Shown here piece after piece: positions 43,216-49,988 of a stretch of 49,988 nt of DNA. The position numbers and the translations under genes are program-made. The stretch comes from Chlamydiota bacterium (GTDB taxonomy: Bacteria; Chlamydiota; Chlamydiia; Chlamydiales; Parachlamydiaceae), in NCBI GenBank assembly GCA_013289325.1, contig JABDAE010000006.1, forward strand, positions 1 through 49,988, read 5' to 3'. The notes under the pieces were generated by a model. The model made no database searches. It was not told the DNA's origin and worked only from the letters and a program-made list of their open reading frames with translations. Positions within the stretch are counted from its first letter, which is position 1. Each line of letters begins with the position of its first letter.

Positions 43216-45065
43216 GATTGTTTTTGCAATTGCCTCTTATATTGATACTGAAATTTACGCCTTAAAAGGGCGCCTGGGTCATCTTTGATTCTTTGCAGTT
43301 GACGATCGTCCATCTCTTGTTGCTCATCTTTTTCATTTTGTGCAGACTCTAAAGCTTTTTGTTTTAAGTCTATAGCCTCTTGATCCTTTTGCTCTTGATT
43401 TTGGCCCTTTGAATTTTTATCAAGCGCCTTATCTAGATCGTCTTTAAAACTCTTTTCGTCCTTTTGGGAAATATCTTCTTTGTCACCTTCTTGATCTTGA
43501 CCATTTTTAGACTGTTTTTGGTCACCTTTACTTTGACTTGAATCTTTTACTTGTTGATCGCTTTTGTTTTGTTCATTAGAGTCGTTGGGCTTGTCTTTTG
43601 AGGCATTATCTTTACCCTCATCCTTTTTATCATTGGCTCCTTCGTTGGATGGCTCTTCATTGTTGGATTTATCGTCTTTTCCCCCATCGCCTTTTTCACT
43701 GTCATCTTTGCCTTTATCTTCGTTTTTTTTATTTTTGTCATCTTTAGGCGGAGGGGGCTCTTTTTGCTTTTCTAGCAAGCTCTTGTTGTAAGCTGCATCT
43801 TCGGCCTTTGGATCGATCTCTAAGGCTTTTGTATAGGCAACAATTGCTTCATCGATTTGGCCATCCTTTGCTAGTGCATTGCCCAAATTGTAATATCCAT
43901 CTGCGCTTTCATCCTCTTTGTAAAGAGCTGCAGCTTCTTTATACATCCCCCCTTTATAAAGGGAGGCAGCTTTCCATTTGGGATTATCAAATCCATGAGA
44001 GGCTTCCAAGTAAGATCCTTTATTAAAGGCCTTCATCGCCTTTTGGTCTGCGCTATCCCAAAGACTTGCATTCAGATTGGTAGAAAAGAAAAGAAGGAAA
44101 AGGGTCAAATATCCCCCTTGCCTTAAGATAAAGGCTGCAAGGGGAAGAGCTAAGAGAACAAGCCATACGCCCATATCTTTGTCTTTTTTGTAGATAGAGG
44201 CATCAGCTGCATTTGTCATTTCGGAGGTTTTTAAACAACTCAAGATGCTTTGTAAATCGGCATCATCTGCGGTGATTAAAGAAAAGATGCCCCCACTTGC
44301 CTTGGCTTGTTTTCCGAGATTGGCGATATCGACTTTTGTAATGACCACATTTCCTTTTGAGTCCTTAACAAAGCCCATTTCTCCTCTTGGAATCGGAGCG
44401 CCTTGTTCAGTGCCGACTCCTAAAACAGAGACTGCAATTTTTGCATCGGTAGAAAAGAGAGTACTATCAGCTGTTAAGAGAAGAACCTTGCCATTTTTAG
44501 TTGTGCCAGCTTGAGACAAAAGCTCAGCTGCTTTATCAATTGCTGCCTGATGTTTTAACCCGTGCGTCGGCATAATGGATGGGTCAATTGCACTTAAAAG
44601 AGATACAATTGTTTTGGTGTCCGTCGTTAATGGGGATACAACATACGCTTCATCTGTAAATACGATAAGGGCCGTTTGCCCTTCAGATCTCTTGGCAAGA
44701 AGGTCTTCAATTTTATATAAAGCTCTTTTATAACGACTTGGCTTGATGTCTTCTGCAAGCATAGAAGGGGAGAGGTCTAAGGCGATCACTAAATCGGAAG
44801 TCGACTTTGCAAGGGGCAAGGCGATTTGTTCCCATGAGGGGCCGGCTAAGGAAAAAATAAGGAGAGTGGACATGATTGCAAAAAAGAGGAAGCCAATTGA
44901 GCTTCTTTCCTTTTTTTGTTTAATCACAAAAGGAATTAAGTGTTTGGCGCAGTACTTGGTCCAGCTGGAACCTTTTCCTTTTTGGCTCCAAAGAGCCAAA
45001 AGAAGGCAAGCTAAAGGAATCAAAAGAAAAAGGGAATAGGGTCTAATAAAATGAAAGTCGTTCAT
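43212..45065 (-). CDS. BatB-BatC fusion: VWA protein with TPR and charged tail
   Basis: 617 aa from the ATG at 45065 (ATGA overlap with BatA). Two N-terminal membrane helices precede a VWA domain (~85-275) with MIDAS motif ALDLSPSMLA. A TM helix (~305-335) is followed by TPR units (~375-435: YYNLGNALAKDGQIDEAIVAYTKALEIDP) and a very long Lys/Glu/Asp/Gln-rich tail (~435-600). In many bacteria BatB and BatC are separate; here the VWA and TPR parts are one chain. Confidence 0.88.
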   Translation of the reverse strand: MNDFHFIRPYSLFLLIPLACLLLALWSQKGKGSSWTKYCAKHLIPFVIKQKKERSSIGFLFFAIMSTLLIFSLAGPSWEQIALPLAKSTSDLVIALDLSPSMLAEDIKPSRYKRALYKIEDLLAKRSEGQTALIVFTDEAYVVSPLTTDTKTIVSLLSAIDPSIMPTHGLKHQAAIDKAAELLSQAGTTKNGKVLLLTADSTLFSTDAKIAVSVLGVGTEQGAPIPRGEMGFVKDSKGNVVITKVDIANLGKQAKASGGIFSLITADDADLQSILSCLKTSEMTNAADASIYKKDKDMGVWLVLLALPLAAFILRQGGYLTLFLLFFSTNLNASLWDSADQKAMKAFNKGSYLEASHGFDNPKWKAASLYKGGMYKEAAALYKEDESADGYYNLGNALAKDGQIDEAIVAYTKALEIDPKAEDAAYNKSLLEKQKEPPPPKDDKNKKNEDKGKDDSEKGDGGKDDKSNNEEPSNEGANDKKDEGKDNASKDKPNDSNEQNKSDQQVKDSSQSKGDQKQSKNGQDQEGDKEDISQKDEKSFKDDLDKALDKNSKGQNQEQKDQEAIDLKQKALESAQNEKDEQQEMDDRQLQRIKDDPGALLRRKFQYQYKRQLQKQS

Positions 45066-46072
45066 CGGGAATTCTTCCATATTTTATAAATCACAAGTGA
45101 AGCGATGAGGAGTAAGGCTATAGAAAGTGGCACGTAAAAGACCTCATCGATTGGCCTCAATACTTCTGCCAATTTTTCAACGGGTTCAAATTCATCTAAC
45201 TTTTGATAGATTTTTGCAAGCTCATCGGCATTATAGGCCCTAAAATAGCTTCCAGATGTTTTCTCTGCGATCATTTGCAACGCTTTTTCATCTATCTGAG
45301 AAGATTGTCCACCTTTGCGAAGCCCAAAAGGAGTTTGAATCATCGCATCTTTTGCGCCGATGGCCACTGTATAAACTTTTAATCCGGCATTTGCTGCAAT
45401 GGTTGCTGCCTTTTCAGGCGTTAGTACGCCTTGATTATTTTGTCCATCGGTTAGCAATATTAATACCTTAGATTGATTAGGCGCATCTTTTAATTGTTTG
45501 ACGGCAAGGCCAATGGCATCTCCAATGGCAGTTTCAGTCCCAGCTAGACCAATGGCAGCTTCCATGAGGAGTTGCTTAACGGTCGCAGTATCAAAGGTGA
45601 GGGGAGTTTGAAGATAAGCTTCTGTTCCAAACAGGATAAGGCCAACTCGATCTCCTTTTCTTCTTTCAATAAAATCTCCTACAATTAACTTTGTGGCGGA
45701 TAGGCGATCAAAATACCTGCCATTCATTTCAAAGTCTTTAGTGGCCATACTTCCCGATAGATCGACTGCAAGGAGAAGGTCTCGACCAGACTTTGGAATT
45801 TCAATCGGATCTAAAGGCTTTAAAGGCCTTGCAGCTGCGCAAATTAAAAATATCCAGCAAAGCGCGCTCAATAGAAAAGAGACGTTAATTGTACTGCTTT
45901 TTGCCTCTTTAACCCTTTGTGTTAGATGGACAAAGTCCTCCATATCGGGCACAATTAACTGAGACTTTTCTAAGGAATCCTTTGGAGTAGGTCTTAGGAC
46001 CCTTAAAGCATAGGTAATCAGCAGTGGCAACGGAAGAAGAAGAAAGACAATTGGCCATTCAAAATGGATCAT
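45062..46072 (-). CDS. batA: BatA: VWA-domain membrane protein
   Basis: 336 aa from the ATG at 46072, overlapping the DUF4381 stop as ATGA. TM1 near 5-25, TM2 near 60-75, VWA domain ~88-285 with MIDAS DLSGSMATKD and conserved TDGQNNQG, and a C-terminal TM ~310-330. It probably binds partner proteins at the membrane through a metal-dependent adhesion site, downstream of MoxR. Confidence 0.9.
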   Translation of the reverse strand: MIHFEWPIVFLLLPLPLLITYALRVLRPTPKDSLEKSQLIVPDMEDFVHLTQRVKEAKSSTINVSFLLSALCWIFLICAAARPLKPLDPIEIPKSGRDLLLAVDLSGSMATKDFEMNGRYFDRLSATKLIVGDFIERRKGDRVGLILFGTEAYLQTPLTFDTATVKQLLMEAAIGLAGTETAIGDAIGLAVKQLKDAPNQSKVLILLTDGQNNQGVLTPEKAATIAANAGLKVYTVAIGAKDAMIQTPFGLRKGGQSSQIDEKALQMIAEKTSGSYFRAYNADELAKIYQKLDEFEPVEKLAEVLRPIDEVFYVPLSIALLLIASLVIYKIWKNSR

Positions 46073-46539
46073 TGTGCCTCCAAAAAACGTTTGCAAAGGT
46101 CAATTAGTTTATAAACGTCAGTATTTTCAATGGTTCTGCTATAAGGACCTATCAAAAGCGCTCTTCCAACTCCATTTTCAAAATCGTCTTGTTTAATTTC
46201 TCCATCGAGATATTTTAACCAATTGATGCCTGTTAGGCTTGCATTTTGTTTATCTTTTGTGATGGCCACTCGTCTAAGAAGACCTGACAAATCCATTAAG
46301 CACTTCTTAGAATCAGATGTCGCCAAAAAACTTTCTTCAATGGCTGCAAGATGAAAAAGAGCTTCCTTTTTTAAAGTGGGTCTTAAGAGTTTTTTTAGAA
46401 AATAACAGATAAGAGCAATCACAATGGCCCCTAAGATCATTGCAAGCGTTATAATGAGATACTTATCAGTTCCCATCGAGATGGCTTCAGGAAGATGGAT
46501 GTCTCTTAACATGTCAATATTTGGCGTATGATTTGGCAT
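46069..46539 (-). CDS. DUF4381-family small membrane protein
   Basis: 156 aa. One TM helix at residues ~25-50 (YLIITLAMILGAIVIALICYF), then a cytosolic helical region with the family's LSGLLRRVAITK and LTGINWLKYLD segments. It is the standard companion between DUF58 and BatA in MoxR operons. Function unknown. Confidence 0.85.
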   Translation of the reverse strand: MPNHTPNIDMLRDIHLPEAISMGTDKYLIITLAMILGAIVIALICYFLKKLLRPTLKKEALFHLAAIEESFLATSDSKKCLMDLSGLLRRVAITKDKQNASLTGINWLKYLDGEIKQDDFENGVGRALLIGPYSRTIENTDVYKLIDLCKRFLEAQ

Positions 46540-46543
46540 ATAT

Positions 46544-47461
46544 TCAATCTAACAATGTCATGTTTGTGGGATCATCGGTCGTGGCACACATCGTAAAATG
46601 GATTTTTTTTTGAGAGACCGATTTAAGCTGCTCTTTTCTTTGGTTAAATTGCTGTTTATAGGCATCTAGCATCTTTTTGCTATGTGTCTGTAACGAATAG
46701 CTGCTTTTGCCATCAGTGATAGCAAAAGAATTGTGACTCGGCAGCTCTTCTTCTACTGGATCATAGAGAAAGCAAAGAACAACTTGAGAGTGGCTTGCAA
46801 TTTTATGAAGATATGTATTTAAATTGATCCCACATCTTCTAAAATCGCTAATGATATAGACAAGACTGCCCGGACGTACTGTAGTTGAAATATGGGAAAG
46901 AGCAAGGTCCATACTTGCAATCTGTCCCCTTACCATTTTATCCTCGCTATACTTAGCAGAAAATGAGATCGATTCAAGAAGAGGCAATACGCCGCTTTTA
47001 CCGCGCATGGGTCTTTTTTCTGTGAGTCCGTAATTGTCAAAGATAAGTCCCCCAATTCGATCGCCTGAAGTTGCGGCTTTCCATGCAATTAAACTTGCAA
47101 TTTTTGCTGCTTGTACAGACTTAAAGACTCCTTGAGTTGCAAAGAACATGGGAGAGCGAAAGTCTATGCAAGTATAAATGGAGCGCTCTCTTTCCTCAGA
47201 AAACAGCTTCGTATGGGGTTTTCCTGTCCTTGCAGTCACTCTCCAATCGATTGTTCTAATGTCATCACCAGCTTGGTAGCGCCTTGTCTCGGCAAACTCC
47301 ATGCCACGCGCCAAAAGATGCGATTTATGACCTCCGGAATGTAGAGAAGCGCTTTTGGACTTAAAAAGGGAAAACGCTTTTGCCTTACCTTTAAGAGATA
47401 TCAAATCATCAAGTGTGATAAAAACTGCCTTTTCGTCAGCAATTCCTTTTTCGTCATGCAT
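46544..47461 (-). CDS. DUF58 (YeaD-type) protein
   Basis: 305 aa. Family signature GMEFAETRRYQAGDDIRTIDWRVTARTGKPHTKLFSEERER near 50-90, followed by a VWA-like fold (ACIDFRSPMFFA-type, YIISDFR). Lacks membrane segments. Its partner MoxR is 27 bp upstream. Predicted to work with the ATPase in assembling or activating envelope complexes. Confidence 0.92.
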   Translation of the reverse strand: MHDEKGIADEKAVFITLDDLISLKGKAKAFSLFKSKSASLHSGGHKSHLLARGMEFAETRRYQAGDDIRTIDWRVTARTGKPHTKLFSEERERSIYTCIDFRSPMFFATQGVFKSVQAAKIASLIAWKAATSGDRIGGLIFDNYGLTEKRPMRGKSGVLPLLESISFSAKYSEDKMVRGQIASMDLALSHISTTVRPGSLVYIISDFRRCGINLNTYLHKIASHSQVVLCFLYDPVEEELPSHNSFAITDGKSSYSLQTHSKKMLDAYKQQFNQRKEQLKSVSQKKIHFTMCATTDDPTNMTLLD

Positions 47462-47488
47462 TTCTTAAAACTTTTCTTGAAGTGATAT

Positions 47489-48520
47489 TTATGGAACAGC
47501 GACTTTTGCGATGATTTCTTGAATGCATCTATCGGTGGTAATGCCTTCAGCTTCCGCTTTGTAAGTCAAAATGAGGCGGTGCCTTAAAACATCGTAGGCA
47601 ATCGCTTGAACGTGCTCAGGTCCCACGTAATCTTTACCGCTTAAAAAAGCAAGCGCCTTTGAAGCCCTTGCAAGGCCGATTGTAGCTCTTGGACTTGCTC
47701 CATATTGGATCCAACTTGCAAGCTCTTTTCCATATTTCTCGGGATGCCTTGTGGCAAGGATTAATTGAACGATATACTGTAAGATATTTTCGCTCATATA
47801 CACATCTAAAACGACTTGTCTTGCTTGCAAAATATCCTCTTGCTTAAGTCGTTCGATGTATTTGGCTTGTTTCGCTGCAAAAGCTTCTTTTAAAGCGAGG
47901 GTTACAATTTTAAGTTCACTTGCAGCGTCAGGATAATCGACGTTAACTTGCAGTAAAAAGCGGTCGAGCTGAGCTTCCGGAAGCGGATATGTGCCTTCTT
48001 GTTCAATTGGATTTTGCGTCGCCATCACAAGAAATAAAGAGGGGAGGGGATACGTTTTTTTTCCGACCGTGATTTGCCCTTCTGCCATAGCTTCTAAAAG
48101 CGCTGATTGCACCTTAGCTGGCGCTCTATTAATCTCATCGGCAAGGATTAAGTTATGAAAAAGGGGGCCGCCTACAAATTCAAAAATGCCAGTCTCCATA
48201 CGGTAGAGTTCTGTGCCGGTCAGATCCGCCGGCAAAAGGTCTGGAGTAAATTGCACCCGATGAAAGCTTGCCTCAATCCCATCGCTTAAAGTTTTAATGG
48301 CCCTTGTTTTAGCAAGGCCAGGTGCTCCTTCGACGAGCAGGTGTCCATCGGAAAGGAGGGCAATTAGCAAGCGATTGACTAAAGTTTCTTGTCCTACAAT
48401 CATTTCGTTAAGATAGGCTGCAAGAGTTTTAAATTTTGTGTGCAAGGGAGCAGCTCTTACATCGCTAAACGATGTCTCTTTAACAGAATATTTAGGCTCT
48501 AAAGTTGTTTGACCGTACAT
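47489..48520 (-). CDS. MoxR-family AAA+ ATPase
   Basis: 343 aa from the ATG at 48520 (GAGG, 7 bases upstream); the longer frame to 48565 lacks a site. Walker A GAPGLAKTRA near 78, Walker B LILADEINRAP near 139, sensor ATQNPIEQEGTYPLPEAQLDRF near 182, and the C-terminal GASPRATIGLARASKA. First gene of a six-gene MoxR/Bat operon; acts as a chaperone-like ATPase with VWA proteins. Confidence 0.95.
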   Translation of the reverse strand: MYGQTTLEPKYSVKETSFSDVRAAPLHTKFKTLAAYLNEMIVGQETLVNRLLIALLSDGHLLVEGAPGLAKTRAIKTLSDGIEASFHRVQFTPDLLPADLTGTELYRMETGIFEFVGGPLFHNLILADEINRAPAKVQSALLEAMAEGQITVGKKTYPLPSLFLVMATQNPIEQEGTYPLPEAQLDRFLLQVNVDYPDAASELKIVTLALKEAFAAKQAKYIERLKQEDILQARQVVLDVYMSENILQYIVQLILATRHPEKYGKELASWIQYGASPRATIGLARASKALAFLSGKDYVGPEHVQAIAYDVLRHRLILTYKAEAEGITTDRCIQEIIAKVAVP

Positions 48521-48665
48521 GAAATACCTCTTAAGATTAAACCGTAAACGCTTTAAATCTATCATTTTCCGCAGAAAACCTCAACAAAAAATAATGTTTT
48601 TACAAATATGTTGTATTTTGTAAGACCATTCTGATATAAAGCTTACCAAACCTTAAGGGACAATC

Positions 48666-49670
48666 ATGATGAAGATTTCAAAAACCTACATTTACCGTTT
48701 TTTTGGATGTGCGCTATCTCTTTTTAGCTACCTTAGCGCAGATCAAGCAGCACTAAGGCCAAAACCTAACTCTTTGCCAAATAATAAAATCGATGTGGTC
48801 GTGATATCAACGGCTTCTGACATAAATACATTAGACTTATGCTTAAATGGGGTCAAAGAAAATGCTGCCAATGTAGGGCGCGTCATTGTTGTCTCAGAAA
48901 ATAAGCTCACAGATAAGGCTGAATGGTTTGATACGCGCAACTATCCTTTCACAAAAGAAGAGGTAAATGCTGAGCTTTCTAAAGATGTTGCCAATTCCGA
49001 ATATGAAGAGCTGCTGCGCTTATATGCAGCTGTTGTGATTCCCGAATTATCTTCGACATTTCTTGTCTTGCAGCCTGACACAATTATTTTAAATCCGATA
49101 AATTTTGAACAAGAATCGTTTAAGAGTTTTTTTAATTTAAGCACGCTCCTAAAAAGTGACGGTAAGCAGTCTATTTATCAATTGCTTCCGGATCTAAAAA
49201 AATCTGCCTACCTTTCTGCAAATGGCATCTTTAATCATATGATATTTAAAAAGGCAATTGTTGAAGACCTAATCAATTCAGTTCAAGGTAATCAACGTAG
49301 GGAATTTTGGAGGGCGTATTGCGGGACGTTTTTACCAACGGTTGAAGCGAGCCATTCAGCGTATGAAATCTATTGCAATTTCATGTTTGCAAAACATCCG
49401 GCCTCAATGTTCCCGGCTAATGAGACAGAATATAAATCGATTAGCGTGTTTGATATATCTGCAATGCAACCCTTAAAAGATCACGGTTACCATTATATTA
49501 GCTGCAGAAGAGAGAGCAAAAAATGGCTACTAGAAGGGGTAAATGCCAAAGCAAGTCTTGTCCCGAGCAATAGAAGCGCTCAAGCCTATAATCAATTGGC
49601 AGATCCCTTAAAATTAAATCCCGTTTATGATGCGATCATGGTCGTCAAGCCTGTGGAAGCTGCCGAGTAG
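48666..49670 (+). CDS. Secreted DUF6492-like (glycosyltransferase-fold-like) protein
   Basis: 334 aa with an N-terminal signal segment (~10-25, FFGCALSLFSYLSA). The body begins IDVVVISTASDINTLDLCLNGV and includes VIVVSENKLTDKAEWFD and LRLYAAVVIPELSSTFLVLQPDTIIL, where QPDT replaces the D-x-D expected for a GT-A donor site. This wording resembles DUF6492 proteins, which look like nucleotide-sugar transferases. With a signal peptide and no D-x-D, activity is doubtful. Transcribed divergently from moxR; 145 bp of control region lies between (48521-48665). Confidence 0.75.
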   Translation: MMKISKTYIYRFFGCALSLFSYLSADQAALRPKPNSLPNNKIDVVVISTASDINTLDLCLNGVKENAANVGRVIVVSENKLTDKAEWFDTRNYPFTKEEVNAELSKDVANSEYEELLRLYAAVVIPELSSTFLVLQPDTIILNPINFEQESFKSFFNLSTLLKSDGKQSIYQLLPDLKKSAYLSANGIFNHMIFKKAIVEDLINSVQGNQRREFWRAYCGTFLPTVEASHSAYEIYCNFMFAKHPASMFPANETEYKSISVFDISAMQPLKDHGYHYISCRRESKKWLLEGVNAKASLVPSNRSAQAYNQLADPLKLNPVYDAIMVVKPVEAAE

Positions 49671-49806
49671 AGGCTGTGAAAATAAGCCAAGCCCACTGAA
49701 AATCGACGGTATGTAAATAAAATAGCTCCTTTTGAGTGACCTATCGCTAACATTAAACTTCTTTCGAAACTAAAATCCCGTGCCTCTGCCTCTGCTCGTG
49801 CCTCCA

Positions 49807-49988
49807 TCCTATTACCCATATGTGTACTATCGCTGCTACCGCAGCTTGATTATCAACTACTTGCAACCCCACATTCCACGTCGCTTCGCTCCGTTTCATG
49901 CGGGGCTATCACACTTTGGTCACTGCCGTGACCAACGGAGGCAGCCGCTTTCAGTGCAGCAACCCCACATTCCACGTCGCTTCGCTCC
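49807..49988. repeat. Long repeat unit copy B, truncated by the window end
   Basis: Inverted orientation relative to copy A: 49807-49866 matches the tail of copy A, 49867-49905 is the 39-bp module, then the spacer. A second 39-bp module begins at 49963 but in direct rather than inverted orientation to the first, opposite to copy A. 49671-49806 holds nothing I recognise. Confidence 0.88.

Noticed and set aside
43547-43791. Lys- or Ser-rich open frames opposite the BatB/C tail
   Set aside because: They are shadows of the low-complexity Lys/Asp/Glu tail in other frames.

Overview
The window looks like a chromosome segment of an environmental (Parachlamydiales-type) chlamydia. This is an inference from gene content, not from a marker gene: eukaryotic-like effector candidates (cysteine-type leucine-rich repeats, a classical protein tyrosine phosphatase, an FHA protein), an RsbU/STAS regulatory pair, a YitT membrane protein, a mitochondrial-type aconitase and many unrecognised proteins, in AT-rich DNA (about 40% GC by eye). 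The family cannot be fixed from the sequence alone.

Layout. 1-2.8 kb: three plus-strand genes, including an LRR protein. 2.9-5.8 kb: FHA-domain protein and phosphoglucomutase (minus). 5.8-6.0 kb: tRNA-Asp and tRNA-Val (minus). 6.2-9.8 kb: plus-strand run of YitT protein, LOG-family hydrolase, tyrosine phosphatase and heptosyltransferase-like GT9. 10-15.8 kb: Ala/Ser-rich repeat protein, secreted protein, 1082-aa coiled-coil protein and RsbU-type phosphatase (minus). 15.9-23.2 kb: classical menaquinone locus, STAS-menF-menD-menH-menA-menE (minus) with divergent menB; menC is absent. 23.2-27.6 kb: aconitase and a chemoreceptor-like protein. 27.8-29.9 kb: a membrane-embedded MutS-like ATPase. 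30.0-30.5 kb: a gene graveyard (broken GxxExxY gene and a transposase tail). 30.6-39.9 kb: a tight ten-gene lipid operon. 39.9-40.9 kb: about 1 kb of repeats. 41.4-48.5 kb: MoxR-DUF58-DUF4381-BatA-BatB/C-BatD. 48.7-49.7 kb: a secreted DUF6492-like protein. The window then ends inside a second copy of the repeat seen at 40.2 kb.

Two things stand out. (1) The 30.6-39.9 kb operon joins a complete trans-AT-PKS-style beta-branching cassette (ketosynthase, ketoreductase, PksG-like HMG synthase, PksH- and PksI-like enoyl-CoA hydratases, FabL/FabI-like enoyl reductase, AcpK-like carrier protein) to a sphingolipid-type module (serine-palmitoyltransferase-like alpha-oxoamine synthase, GNAT acyltransferase resembling bacterial ceramide synthase, and a close homologue of eukaryotic sphingolipid delta-4 desaturase). 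I predict it makes a methyl-branched sphingoid/ceramide-like lipid. (2) Seven copies of a 163-bp imperfectly palindromic element, six with perfect 5-bp A/T target duplications, are scattered through the window. Core plus duplication is 168 bp (56 codons) and the element is open on both strands, so it sits in frame inside menE, menF and a GxxExxY gene, much like the Rickettsia palindromic elements. One copy appears to split a terminator, one is a chimera, and one abuts menA.
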